In this document: piece after piece, positions 9,975 through 17,817 of the stretch | Position numbering within the stretch: the first letter of the stretch is position 1 | Layout of the letters: every line of letters starts with the position of its first letter | Source of the DNA: DASUWK01 sp036378435 | GTDB lineage: Bacteria; Chloroflexota; Dormibacteria; Dormibacterales; Dormibacteraceae | Reading direction: 5' to 3' | Length of the DNA: 64,000 bases | Assembly (NCBI GenBank): GCA_036378435.1 | Contig: DASUWK010000058.1 | Coordinates: forward strand, 1-64,000 | Position numbers and translations under genes: made by a program | Notes under the pieces: model-generated | Database searches by the model: none | The model's input: only the letters and a program-made list of their open reading frames with translations | Told to the model about the DNA's origin: nothing

Positions 9975-10967
9975 CTATTTCTCCACCGGCTCGAGCCACG
10001 ACATCATCGAACGAAGCCCGCTGCCGACCTGTTCCAGCTGATGCGTCGACTCCTTCTCACGCAGCGCGTTGAACTGCGCGCGGCCGTTCGTCGACTCGTC
10101 GATCCAGCGCTCGGCGAAGCTGCCGTCCTGGATCTCGCGCAGCACCTGTCGCATCGACTCGCGCACGTGCTCGTCGATGACGCGCGGCCCGCTCACATAG
10201 TCGCCGAACTCCGCGGTGTCGGAGATCGAATGACGCATGAAGGCGAGGCCGCCCCGATACATCAGATCGACGATCAGCTTCAGCTCGTGCAGCACCTCGA
10301 AGTACGCCAGCTCGGGCTGGTAGCCCGCCTCGACCAGCGTCTCGAACCCGGTCTTGACGAGCTGCGACACGCCGCCGCAGAGCACCGCCTGCTCACCGAA
10401 GAGGTCGGTCTCCGTCTCCTCCTTGAAGGTCGTCTCCAGGATGCCGGCGCGGGCGGCGCCCAGTGCCCGGCCGTAGGCCTTGGCGCGATCCCAAGCGCGG
10501 CCGGTGGCGTCTTGGTGCACGGCGATGAGGGCCGGAATGCCCTGCCGCTGCACGTATGTGGAACGCACCAGGTGGCCTGGGCCCTTGGGCGCGATCATCG
10601 CCACGTCGATGTCGGGCTTCGGCTCGACCGTGCCGAAGTGGATCGAGAAGCCGTGCGCGAACATCAGCATCGCGCCCGGCTTGAGGTTCGGCTCGATCGA
10701 CTCGCGGTAGAGCTTGGCGTGCCCCGTGTCGGGGGTGAGGACCATGACGACTGCGGCCTCTTTGACCGCGTCAGCGACCTCGAGCGCGCGCACGCCGTCC
10801 TCGGCGCAGCGATCGAACGACGCGCTCCCGGCGTACAGCCCCACGCGGACGTCCTCGCCGGAGTCGCGCAGGTTGAGCGCGTGGGCGCGCCCCTGGCTGC
10901 CGTAACCGAGCACGGCCACCGGCTCTCCCAAGCGTGGCGGGCAATCCGCCTCGTAGTGGATCTTCAC
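9975..10967 (-). CDS. ilvC: Ketol-acid reductoisomerase (class I)
   Basis: Isomerises and reduces 2-acetolactate or 2-aceto-2-hydroxybutyrate with NAD(P)H and Mg2+. The N-terminal Rossmann domain has VAVLGYGSQGRAHALNL. The C-terminal knotted helical domain has the metal-binding ETDLFGEQAVLCGG and YFEVLHELKLIVDLMY. The 330 aa length matches the short class I enzyme. It starts at an ATG 7 bp after the ilvN stop, and its own stop lies 2 bp before leuA. Third enzyme-coding gene of the operon. Confidence 0.96.
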   Translation of the reverse strand: MKIHYEADCPPRLGEPVAVLGYGSQGRAHALNLRDSGEDVRVGLYAGSASFDRCAEDGVRALEVADAVKEAAVVMVLTPDTGHAKLYRESIEPNLKPGAMLMFAHGFSIHFGTVEPKPDIDVAMIAPKGPGHLVRSTYVQRQGIPALIAVHQDATGRAWDRAKAYGRALGAARAGILETTFKEETETDLFGEQAVLCGGVSQLVKTGFETLVEAGYQPELAYFEVLHELKLIVDLMYRGGLAFMRHSISDTAEFGDYVSGPRVIDEHVRESMRQVLREIQDGSFAERWIDESTNGRAQFNALREKESTHQLEQVGSGLRSMMSWLEPVEK

Positions 10968-10974
10968 TCTCCCG

Positions 10975-11442
10975 TTACCTCCTCACCGCCACCGGCCCCG
11001 AGCGGGTCAGCTCGCGGAGGCCGTGGGCTTTCAAGTCCTGGATCAGCTGCTCCGCCTCGGCGGCGTCGCCCGTGTACTCGAACACCAGGCCGTGCCCGTT
11101 GCGGTGCAGCAGGGTTGCGCCGGCCTCCGTCAGCAGGGGCTCGGCGCTGTCGTCGGCCCGTCCGACCACCAGCTCGCGGTGGATGCGCTCGAATTCCGTC
11201 AGATCGGTCACCTCGACGACCTCGATCAAGCGGTCGAGCTGCTTCTCGACCTGGTCGACCTCGCTGTGGCCGGCATGGACGGTGAGCGTCATCCGGCTGA
11301 AGCCGGCCTGCTCGCTCGGAGCCACCGACAGCGCCGAGATGTTGAAGCCACGGCGGCGCACCAGGCCGCTGACGCGGTTCAGCACGCCCGGGTGGTCTTC
11401 GACCAGCAGTGAGATGACGCGCTGTTTCGTGTCAGATCTCAT
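10975..11442 (-). CDS. ilvN: Acetolactate synthase, regulatory small subunit
   Basis: Regulatory partner of IlvB that usually binds valine. The N-terminal ACT domain (residues 8-80) begins RVISLLVEDHPGVLNRVSGL with RRGFNISALSV. A second ALS-ss C-terminal domain follows. The ATG at 11442 gives a normal 155-aa protein and an 11-bp overlap with the end of ilvB, so the two are translationally coupled; longer in-frame extensions lie inside ilvB. The intact ACT domain suggests that enzyme-level valine feedback is kept. Confidence 0.94.
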   Translation of the reverse strand: MRSDTKQRVISLLVEDHPGVLNRVSGLVRRRGFNISALSVAPSEQAGFSRMTLTVHAGHSEVDQVEKQLDRLIEVVEVTDLTEFERIHRELVVGRADDSAEPLLTEAGATLLHRNGHGLVFEYTGDAAEAEQLIQDLKAHGLRELTRSGPVAVRR

Positions 11443-13129
11443 ATGCCGGCTCCAGCGGTGCCTCGACGAAGTCGCTGAGGCCTTTGCCCAGCGGCACGAT
11501 CGGGTAGACATTGGCCTCGGGGTCGATGCGGAAATCGATCAGGAACGGTCCCTTCGTCCGCTCGGCGCGATCAAAGGCCGCCCCGATCTCCGGCGCGCTG
11601 CGCACCTCGACGGCCGGTATCCCGTACGCGTCGCACAGCTTCACGAAGTCCGGCATCACGCTGAGGTCGACCTGCGAGCGCACGCCACCGTAGAAGTCGT
11701 CCTGGAACTGGCGGACCATGCCCAGCGAGAAGTTGTTGAGCAGGACGATCTTCACGTCGAGCTGGTGCTCGACGGCGACCGCCAGCTCCTGCATCGTCAT
11801 CACGAAGCCGCCTTCGCCGGCCACGCACCACACCGGCAGCTCCGGCCGCGCGAACTTCGCCCCGATGGCCGCCGGGAGCGCAAACCCCATGGTGCCGGCG
11901 CCGCCCGAGTTGATGAAGAGCCCGGGTCGCGCGTAGTTCCACCAGAGCGCGGCCCAGATCTGGTTCTGCCCGACGTCCGCGACCACGATCGCCTCGTCGT
12001 CGCAGCGGCGGTACATGTCGATCAGCACGTCCTGCGGCTGCAGGTGGCCGTTCGACTTCGTGTAGCGCAGCGGGTGCTCTTCGCGCCAGCGGTCGATCTG
12101 GGTAACCCACTGCCCGCGGTCGGCCGGGGGCGGCGCCAAGTGCGGGATCAGGGCCTGCAGCGCTGCCTTCGCGTCGGCCACCACCTCAAGGTGCGGGCGC
12201 ACGTTCTTGCCCATCTCGGAGGCGTCGATGTCGATGTGGATGAAGGTCTTGGCGTTCGGCGCGAAGGTGCTCAGCTCGGCGGTCACGCGATCGTCGACGC
12301 GCATGCCGACCATCACCAGGACGTCCGCGTTCTGAACTGCCTTCAGGCACCAGCCGGTGCCCATGAAGCCCGTCATGTGCAGCGACAGCGGATGGTTCAC
12401 CGGGAACGCGCCGATGCCCAGGAGCGTCGTGCCGACCGGGACGCCGGCCAGCTCCGCGGCTTCGACGAGCTCCTCCTGCGCGGCGGAGAGGATGACGCCG
12501 TGGCCGGCGAGCATGACAGGGTGGCGCGCCGAGTTGATCGCCTCCGCCGCCGCCTGGATCTTGCTGAGGTCGGGCTCGGTGCGCGACCTGTAGCCGGGCA
12601 AGTTGACCGCGTCCGGGTACTCGAACTCGCCTTCCGCCATCTGAGCGTCCTTGCAGATGTCGATCAGCACTGGTCCGGGGCGGCCCGTGGTGGCGATGTG
12701 GAAGGCCGCGCGGATCGTCTTCGGGATGTCCTCCACCCGGGTGACCAGGTAGTTGTGCTTGGTGACGGAGCTGGTGCAGCCGATGACGTCCGACTCCTGG
12801 AAGGCGTCGCGGCCGACGACCTTGGAGCCAACCTGTCCGGTGATGGCGACCATCGGCACCGAGTCCATGGCGGCGGTCGCCAGGCCGGTGACCAGGTTCA
12901 AGGCGCCAGGGCCGCTGGTCGCGAAGACGACTCCTGGCCGCCCGGACGCGCGGGCGTAGCCGTCGGCCATGTGGGCGGCGCCCTGCTCGTGGCGGACCAG
13001 CACGTGCTGGATGCGGGGGTGCTTGGGCAGGCGCTGATAGATCGGCAGGTTCGCGCCGCCCGGGTATCCGAAGACGTGCGTCACGCCCTCGCGCTCGAGC
13101 GCTTCGAGCACCATGTCTGCTCCGGTCAT
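11432..13129 (-). CDS. ilvB: Acetolactate synthase, catalytic large subunit
   Basis: ThDP-dependent condensation of two pyruvates, or of pyruvate with 2-ketobutyrate. Order: N-terminal Pyr domain with catalytic Glu48 in VRHEQGAAHMADGYAR, central FAD/Rossmann domain, C-terminal PP domain. The ThDP-metal motif, normally GDG, reads AGEGGF here (Glu439 for Asp), with the downstream LLNN in place. 565 aa, normal length. The GGGGAGG just upstream provides the ribosome site. The gene is preceded by a leader peptide and an intrinsic terminator, so it is probably controlled by attenuation. Confidence 0.95.
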   Translation of the reverse strand: MTGADMVLEALEREGVTHVFGYPGGANLPIYQRLPKHPRIQHVLVRHEQGAAHMADGYARASGRPGVVFATSGPGALNLVTGLATAAMDSVPMVAITGQVGSKVVGRDAFQESDVIGCTSSVTKHNYLVTRVEDIPKTIRAAFHIATTGRPGPVLIDICKDAQMAEGEFEYPDAVNLPGYRSRTEPDLSKIQAAAEAINSARHPVMLAGHGVILSAAQEELVEAAELAGVPVGTTLLGIGAFPVNHPLSLHMTGFMGTGWCLKAVQNADVLVMVGMRVDDRVTAELSTFAPNAKTFIHIDIDASEMGKNVRPHLEVVADAKAALQALIPHLAPPPADRGQWVTQIDRWREEHPLRYTKSNGHLQPQDVLIDMYRRCDDEAIVVADVGQNQIWAALWWNYARPGLFINSGGAGTMGFALPAAIGAKFARPELPVWCVAGEGGFVMTMQELAVAVEHQLDVKIVLLNNFSLGMVRQFQDDFYGGVRSQVDLSVMPDFVKLCDAYGIPAVEVRSAPEIGAAFDRAERTKGPFLIDFRIDPEANVYPIVPLGKGLSDFVEAPLEPAYEI

Positions 13130-13146
13130 CTCTGGTAGGTCCTCCC

Positions 13147-13184
13147 CTGAAAAAGAAGAGGCCCCCGCCTTGGGCGGGGGCCTC
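13147..13184 (-). terminator. Attenuator terminator of the ilvB leader
   Basis: On the minus strand a perfect 12-bp stem, GAGGCCCCCGCC / GGCGGGGGCCTC with a 3-nt loop, is followed by TTCTTTTT. It lies between the leader peptide stop and ilvB. GGGCGGGG inside the leader ORF (13220-13227) can pair with the 5' arm (13172-13179), giving a mutually exclusive antiterminator. Confidence 0.9.
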
Positions 13185-13204
13185 GCTTGCTTGCTTCTTG
13201 TGCG

Positions 13205-13294
13205 CTAGGCGCTGGGCAGCCCCGCCCGTTCCTCGGCCGTAAGGCCAAGGAGGCCGATAAGAAAAAGGATGCCTACTAGGTTGTGGCGGGGCAT
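13205..13294 (-). CDS. ilv operon leader peptide (branched-chain attenuator)
   Basis: A 29-codon ORF (ATG to TAG) just upstream of the terminator before ilvB. It reads MPRHNLVGILFLIGLLGLT and then a polar tail ending GLPSA. The middle has one Val, two Ile and five Leu codons within 13 residues, the classic control-codon pattern for branched-chain attenuation. Starvation would stall the ribosome there and favour the antiterminator formed by codons near the 3' end of the ORF. No Shine-Dalgarno is seen. TAGGAT 11 nt upstream suggests the mRNA begins close to the ATG. Confidence 0.85.
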   Translation of the reverse strand: MPRHNLVGILFLIGLLGLTAEERAGLPSA

Positions 13295-13305
13295 TGGAGC
13301 ACTGA

Positions 13306-13334
13306 ATCCTAGGCGGCCGGCGGCGACTCGTCTA
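13306..13334 (-). promoter_or_regulatory. Candidate promoter of the ilv leader/operon
   Basis: Minus strand: -35-like TAGACG, 17 bp, -10-like TAGGAT. Each matches the consensus at 4 of 6 positions. Placement predicts transcription starting near the leader ATG. Confidence 0.4.
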
Positions 13335-13388
13335 GTGGTTGGGTGACAAATCCGGCGGCCGCGGCTTGTGGAATAGTGTTCGCTCTCG

Positions 13389-14768
13389 ATGCCCCGAACT
13401 CTCGCCCAGAAGCTTTGGGACGCCCACGTCGTGAGCTCGGCGGACGGTGAGCCCGACCTGCTCTACGTGGATCTTCACCTCGTCCACGAGGTGACGTCGC
13501 CGCAGGCCTTCGAGGCCATGCGGCTGGCGGGGCGCACCGTGCGCCGGCCCGATCTGACTGTGGCCACGATGGATCACAACGTCCCCACCCAGGGCGGCGA
13601 GGCGGCCGCGGACGAGGTCGGGCGCCGGCAGCTCCAGGCGCTGCGGGAGAACTGCGACTGGGCCGGCATCCGCCTTTACGGCATGGGCTCACGACACCAG
13701 GGCATCGTCCATGTGATCGGCCCTGAGCTCGGCCTCACCCAGCCCGGGATGCTCATCGTCTGTGGCGACTCCCACACCTCCACCCACGGCGCCTTCGGTG
13801 CGCTGGCGTTCGGCATCGGCACCTCGGAGGTCGAGGTGGTGCTGGCCACTCAGTGCCTGCCGCAGGCGCGCCCGGCCGACCTCGCCGTCACCGTCGAGGG
13901 CGACTTGCCCGTGGGCGTCGTGGCGAAGGACGTCGTGCTCGGTTTGATCGGCCAGGTCGGCGTGCGCGGCGGCCGTGGGCACCTCGTGGAGTACCGGGGA
14001 TCGACGATCCGCAATCTGTCGATGGAAGGCAGGATGACCGTCTGCAACATGTCGATCGAGTGGGGCGCGCGGGCCGGCATGGTGGCGCCCGACGAGACGA
14101 CGTTCGGCTGGTTGGAGGGCCGCCGGCACGCTCCGCGTGGCGCCGCCTGGGACCAGGCTCTCGAGCGCTGGTCGAGCTTTCGCAGCGATCCCGACGCGGA
14201 GTTCGAGCATGAGATCAAGCTCGACGCCACGCGCTTGGTTCCACACGTCAGCTGGGGAACCAATCCCGGTCAGGTCGCGCCGATCACCGGCCGCATCCCG
14301 GACCCGTCGGACGAGACGATGGAGCGCGCGCTGCGCTACATGGACCTGACGCCGGGCACGGCGCTGCAGGACATCAGCATCGACCGCGTCTTCATCGGCT
14401 CCTGCACCAATGCGCGGCTGGAGGACCTCCGCGCCGCAGCGGGGATCCTGCGCGGCCGGCGCGTGCATGCGAACGTCCGGGCGATGGTCGTCCCGGGCTC
14501 GGCCACGGTGAAGCGCGAGGCCGAGGCCGAGGGGCTGGACGAGGTCTTCCGCAGCGCGGGCTTCGAGTGGCGGGAAGCCGGCTGCTCCATGTGCCTGGGC
14601 ATGAATCCCGACATCCTGGCGCCGGGAGAGCGATGCGCGTCGACGTCCAACCGCAACTTCGAGGGCCGCCAGGGCGCGGGCGGGCGCACGCACCTTCTGT
14701 CGCCGCCGATGGCGGCAGCCGCGGCTATCGCGGGCCATCTCGTCGACGTCCGGGAGCTCGATGTTTAA
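13389..14768 (+). CDS. leuC: 3-isopropylmalate dehydratase, large subunit
   Basis: Aconitase-family subunit that isomerises 2- to 3-isopropylmalate with LeuD. Iron-sulfur ligands are visible in IGSCTNARLEDLRAAA and the CSMCLGMNPD segment. The substrate region VATMDHNVPTQ and ICGDSHTSTHGAFGALAFGI-type signatures are present. 459 aa, normal. The ATG has no Shine-Dalgarno; TAGTGT lies 9 nt upstream, suggesting a leaderless transcript divergent from the ilv operon. Its 3' end overlaps leuD by 8 bp. Confidence 0.95.
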   Translation: MPRTLAQKLWDAHVVSSADGEPDLLYVDLHLVHEVTSPQAFEAMRLAGRTVRRPDLTVATMDHNVPTQGGEAAADEVGRRQLQALRENCDWAGIRLYGMGSRHQGIVHVIGPELGLTQPGMLIVCGDSHTSTHGAFGALAFGIGTSEVEVVLATQCLPQARPADLAVTVEGDLPVGVVAKDVVLGLIGQVGVRGGRGHLVEYRGSTIRNLSMEGRMTVCNMSIEWGARAGMVAPDETTFGWLEGRRHAPRGAAWDQALERWSSFRSDPDAEFEHEIKLDATRLVPHVSWGTNPGQVAPITGRIPDPSDETMERALRYMDLTPGTALQDISIDRVFIGSCTNARLEDLRAAAGILRGRRVHANVRAMVVPGSATVKREAEAEGLDEVFRSAGFEWREAGCSMCLGMNPDILAPGERCASTSNRNFEGRQGAGGRTHLLSPPMAAAAAIAGHLVDVRELDV

Positions 14769-15360
14769 CGTGAAACATTCCGAGCCGGTCGTCGGTCGAG
14801 CGGCACCCCTGTGGCGTGCCGACGTCGACACCGACCAGATCATCCCCAAGCAGTTCCTGAAGCGCATCGAGCGCACGGGCTATGGCGAGTTCCTCTTCTA
14901 CGACTGGCGGCGTGCCGACCCGGGCTTCGTCCTCGACCGCCCGGAGCACCGCGGCGCCAAGATCCTGGTCGCGGGCCCGAACTTCGGCTGTGGATCGTCG
15001 CGAGAGCACGCGGTGTGGGCGATCCAGCAGGCCGGCTTCGACGCCGTGATCGCGCCCTTCTTCGCGGACATCTTTCGCAGCAACTGCCGTCAGTCGGGGC
15101 TGCTGGCGGTGACCCTGCCGGAGGCCGAGGTGAAGGCGCTCGCCGAGCTGCTCGCCGTCCAGCCCGAGGCCGAGGTCACCGTCGACCTCGAGGCCCAGGT
15201 GGTGACGTGGCCCGGCCGCGAGATCGAGTTCGATATCGACCCCTTCACTCGCGAGTGCCTGCTCAACGGGTGGGACGACGTCGGGCTTGTGCTGCGGCAG
15301 GCCGACGCGATCGCCGCTTACGAGCGGCGCCGGTCAGAGCTGCTGCCGCAGGCGCTCTAG
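14761..15360 (+). CDS. leuD: 3-isopropylmalate dehydratase, small subunit
   Basis: Swivelling-domain partner of LeuC. It contains DVDTDQIIPKQFLKRI near the N-terminus and FGCGSSREHAVWAI, the substrate-binding loop. 199 aa, the usual length. The ATG lies inside the last codons of leuC, with GGGAG about 6 nt upstream, so the two subunits are translationally coupled. No leuB follows. Confidence 0.95.
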   Translation: MFNVKHSEPVVGRAAPLWRADVDTDQIIPKQFLKRIERTGYGEFLFYDWRRADPGFVLDRPEHRGAKILVAGPNFGCGSSREHAVWAIQQAGFDAVIAPFFADIFRSNCRQSGLLAVTLPEAEVKALAELLAVQPEAEVTVDLEAQVVTWPGREIEFDIDPFTRECLLNGWDDVGLVLRQADAIAAYERRRSELLPQAL

Positions 15361-15571
15361 CTCCTCGTCGGACGTCGTCGGCCCAGCGGTGCTCGCCGGC
15401 CGGGTGGAAGATCCGCACGTAGCTCTCGTAGTGAGGCGGCGCCAACGAGGCGACGGTGAAGCCGCCGGCCCCGCCCCAGGTTTCGAGGGTTTGGATGACC
15501 CAGTCGGCCGGCGCCGGGTCGAGGTGCACCTCGAGCCCCGAGAACAGCTCGCCCAGGTACGGCGTCGACAT
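15334..15571 (-). pseudogene. Truncated and frameshifted remnant of a hypothetical protein
   Basis: The first 66 codons from the ATG at 15571 read smoothly (MSTPYLGELFSGLEVHLDP..., then GGFTVASLAPPHYESYVRIF, HPAGEHRWADD). Then the frame becomes Arg/Ala-rich and runs into leuD. A +1 shift near 15376 instead gives DEELERLRQQL and a TGA at 15334. From memory, the VASLxPPxxExYxRIFHPA core belongs to a longer (~200 aa) uncharacterised actinobacterial-type family; treat that as inference. TAGGGT lies 9 nt upstream of the ATG. Either a decayed gene or a sequencing error. Confidence 0.5.
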
Positions 15572-15600
15572 GGCGTACCGACCCTAGCGAAGATTGGTGA

Positions 15601-16443
15601 GTGACACAGCCGCTGAGCGCAGCGAAGGCGCGCGACCTGGTCAGGACGGCGGCGCTGCCGGAGGTGCTGGAGGTCGCCCTGTCCCGGCTGCAGGAGCTCC
15701 AGGACCCTGGTCTTCGGGACGCGATCCTCGATCGCTTCAGGCGACTGATGGAGCAGGGGCCGAAAGGGGACGGCGGCGGCGGCCTGCGCATGGCGCTGCT
15801 GACCGCGCTGCGGCCCATCGCCCACGCGGGTGATGTCGAGGTCTTCGAGAGCGCCGTCCTCCTGATCGAGATCGGCTACGGGAAGGACGTGGTCCAGAAT
15901 CTGCGCGCGGCGGCGCTGGTCGGCATCGCCAGCCTGGACGAGCCCCGCGCGGCCTGGTACGCGACGCACCTCCTGCGAGACCGCGAGAACGTGTCGGACG
16001 TCACCGGGCAGCCGGCCCTGACCGCCGCACAGCTGCTGGTGTCGATCGGACGCCCTGAGCCGCTCTACCTGGAGGCGCTGCGCGGGGGCGGCCATCCCGA
16101 GGTCCGAGCCGAGTGCGTGCGGCAGCTCACGTCCCTGCCGGCGCCTCTCCTCGCCAAGCTGGCCGAGGAGATCCTCCGCGGCGACGACGAGCCGCTGATG
16201 ATCGGGCTGGTCGACCTGGCGCTGGCTCACGAGTCGCTGCCACAGCTGGCGCCGGTGCTGCGGGTGTGGCTGCAGACCACAGACCGCATCGACGTCTACC
16301 GCTACCTCGTGATGGCAGCGGCGGCCAGCCGGCGCGAGGCCGCGATCGCCCTCCTGCGAGAGCTCCTACCGATCACGACCGACCGTCACAAGTTCGTCGC
16401 CCTCGAGGGAGCGCTTGAGCTCCTGGCGCCAAGCCCGCGCTGA
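15601..16443 (+). CDS. Helical-repeat hypothetical protein
   Basis: I do not recognise a named family. The 280-residue product is almost entirely alpha-helical, Leu/Ala/Arg/Glu-rich, with helix pairs of 30-35 residues (for example VLEVALSRLQEL, VRAECVRQLTSLPAPLLAKL, EAAIALLRELL), which resembles HEAT/ARM solenoids used for protein binding. No signal peptide, membrane helix or cysteine motif. The GTG at 15601 follows TAGCGA by 10 nt. It is divergent from the remnant gene and ends 58 bp before the malic enzyme leader peptide. Function unknown. Confidence 0.7.
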   Translation: MTQPLSAAKARDLVRTAALPEVLEVALSRLQELQDPGLRDAILDRFRRLMEQGPKGDGGGGLRMALLTALRPIAHAGDVEVFESAVLLIEIGYGKDVVQNLRAAALVGIASLDEPRAAWYATHLLRDRENVSDVTGQPALTAAQLLVSIGRPEPLYLEALRGGGHPEVRAECVRQLTSLPAPLLAKLAEEILRGDDEPLMIGLVDLALAHESLPQLAPVLRVWLQTTDRIDVYRYLVMAAAASRREAAIALLRELLPITTDRHKFVALEGALELLAPSPR

Positions 16444-16501
16444 GAATCTTGTGACTGAACCACTTACGGAGGGAAGCCATCTGCCTGTAGGGTCCCTTCC
16501 A

Positions 16502-16564
16502 ATGCGCCAGGCATTGGTAGCCGTAGCCCTTCTTCTCGCCGTCCCCATGTGGGCGGACGCCTAG
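16502..16564 (+). CDS. Leader peptide of the malic enzyme gene
   Basis: A 20-codon ORF, MRQALVAVALLLAVPMWADA then TAG, just upstream of an intrinsic terminator and the malic enzyme gene. It has 4 Leu, 3 Val and 6 Ala codons, all pyruvate-family amino acids. GTGGGCGG within the Met-Trp-Ala codons (16549-16556) is complementary to CCGCCCAC in the terminator 5' arm (16593-16600), giving an antiterminator like the one in the ilv leader. TAGGGT lies 8 nt before the ATG, so the mRNA probably starts at the leader. Confidence 0.75.
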   Translation: MRQALVAVALLLAVPMWADA

Positions 16565-16588
16565 CGCACTCGAAAGAGCATTCGCAAG

Positions 16589-16623
16589 GCCCCCGCCCAC
16601 CGGGCGGGGGCTCTTTCTTTTTT
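16589..16623 (+). terminator. Attenuator terminator before malic enzyme
   Basis: A perfect 10-bp stem, GCCCCCGCCC-ACC-GGGCGGGGGC, is followed by TCTTTCTTTTTT. GAAAGA upstream (16572-16577) can extend the stem with TCTTTC. The GC core is nearly the same as in the ilv attenuator. Confidence 0.9.
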
Positions 16624-16635
16624 CGGAGGGGAGTC

Positions 16636-17817
16636 GTGGAAGCAAGACAGGAGACCGAGGCGGAGGACGCGATATTCGCGCTGCACCGCGGTGGCAAGCT
16701 GCGGATCGAATCCAGCGTGGCGGTCGATTCCGCGGCCGTGCTGGCACAGGCCTACACGCCTGGCGTGGCGAGCGTGTGCCGGGCGATCGCGCGCGAGCCG
16801 CTGCTTGCGCACACCCACTCGATCAAGGCCAACACGGTCGCGGTCGTCACCGACGGCACCGCCGTCCTGGGCCTGGGAGACATCGGCCCGCTGGCGGCTG
16901 AGCCGGTGATGTCCGGCAAGGCGATGCTCTTCGCCGAGATGGCCGGCGTGCAGGCCTTCCCGATCTGCCTGGACACCCGCGACCCCGACGAGATCGTGCA
17001 GACGGTGAAGCTGATCGCGCCGGTCTTCGGCGGCATCAACCTGGAGGACATCTCGGCGCCGCGCTGCTTCGAGATCGAAGAACGCCTCGACGCCGAGCTC
17101 GACATCCCCGTCTTCCACGACGATCAGCACGGCACCGCGATCGTTGTCATGGCAGCCCTCATCAACGCGCTCGAGCTGACGGGCCGGAGCTTCGAAGACC
17201 TGCGGGTAGTCGTCTCGGGGATCGGCGCGGCCGGTATCGCGTGCACCAAGATGATGCTCGAGGCCGGCGTCACCGAGATCATCGGCTTCGACTCGGCGGG
17301 TCCTGTCCACAGAGGGCGCCACGGGCTGAGCGGCGTGAAGCGCTGGTACTCGACAGCGACGAATCCTCCGCGCTTCGCCGGCACGCTGCGCCATGCGCTG
17401 GAGGGCGCCGACCTGTTTCTCGGCCTCTCGCGCGGCGGTCTGCTCCACCGCGAGGACCTCAACGTGATGGCGCCTGACGCGATCGTGATGGCGCTCGCCA
17501 ACCCCGAGCCGGAGGTCCGCCCCGAGGAGGCGATCGGAACCCCCGTCCGCGTTTTCGCGACCGGCCGCAGCGATCTGCCCAACCAGGTCAACAACGTGCT
17601 GGCCTTCCCGGGCGTCTTCCGCGGCGCGCTCGACGCCGGCGCCACCACTGTCAACCGCGCGATGAAGATCGCCGCGGCGCGGGCGATCGCCGGCTGCGTC
17701 AGCCCAGAGGAGCTCGAGAGCGGTCAGATCGTGCCGCACGCCCTCGATCGGCGCGTGCCGAGTGTCGTGGCGGCGGCCGTGGCCGAAGCCGCGATCAGGA
17801 GCGGGGTCGTGCGTTAG
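16636..17817 (+). CDS. NAD(P)-dependent malic enzyme, short form
   Basis: Oxidative decarboxylation of malate to pyruvate. The N-terminal malic domain has YTPGVASVC (catalytic Tyr) and HSIKANTVAVVTDGTAVLGL with the conserved Lys. The metal/substrate region is INLEDISAPRCFEIEE, with FHDDQHGTA. The NAD-binding domain has VVVSGIGAAGIACTKMM. I chose the GTG at 16636 because GGAGGGG lies just upstream; it gives 393 aa, typical of the short malic enzyme without a phosphotransacetylase domain. A leader peptide and terminator precede it. Cofactor preference cannot be read from sequence. Confidence 0.93.
   Translation: MEARQETEAEDAIFALHRGGKLRIESSVAVDSAAVLAQAYTPGVASVCRAIAREPLLAHTHSIKANTVAVVTDGTAVLGLGDIGPLAAEPVMSGKAMLFAEMAGVQAFPICLDTRDPDEIVQTVKLIAPVFGGINLEDISAPRCFEIEERLDAELDIPVFHDDQHGTAIVVMAALINALELTGRSFEDLRVVVSGIGAAGIACTKMMLEAGVTEIIGFDSAGPVHRGRHGLSGVKRWYSTATNPPRFAGTLRHALEGADLFLGLSRGGLLHREDLNVMAPDAIVMALANPEPEVRPEEAIGTPVRVFATGRSDLPNQVNNVLAFPGVFRGALDAGATTVNRAMKIAAARAIAGCVSPEELESGQIVPHALDRRVPSVVAAAVAEAAIRSGVVR

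Noticed and set aside
10934..13138. 734-codon plus-strand frame across ilvN and ilvB
   Set aside because: Antisense shadow of well-identified ilv genes.
15334..16230. 298-codon minus-strand frame opposite the helical-repeat protein
   Set aside because: Only its last 14 codons look real, as part of the frameshifted remnant; the rest is shadow.
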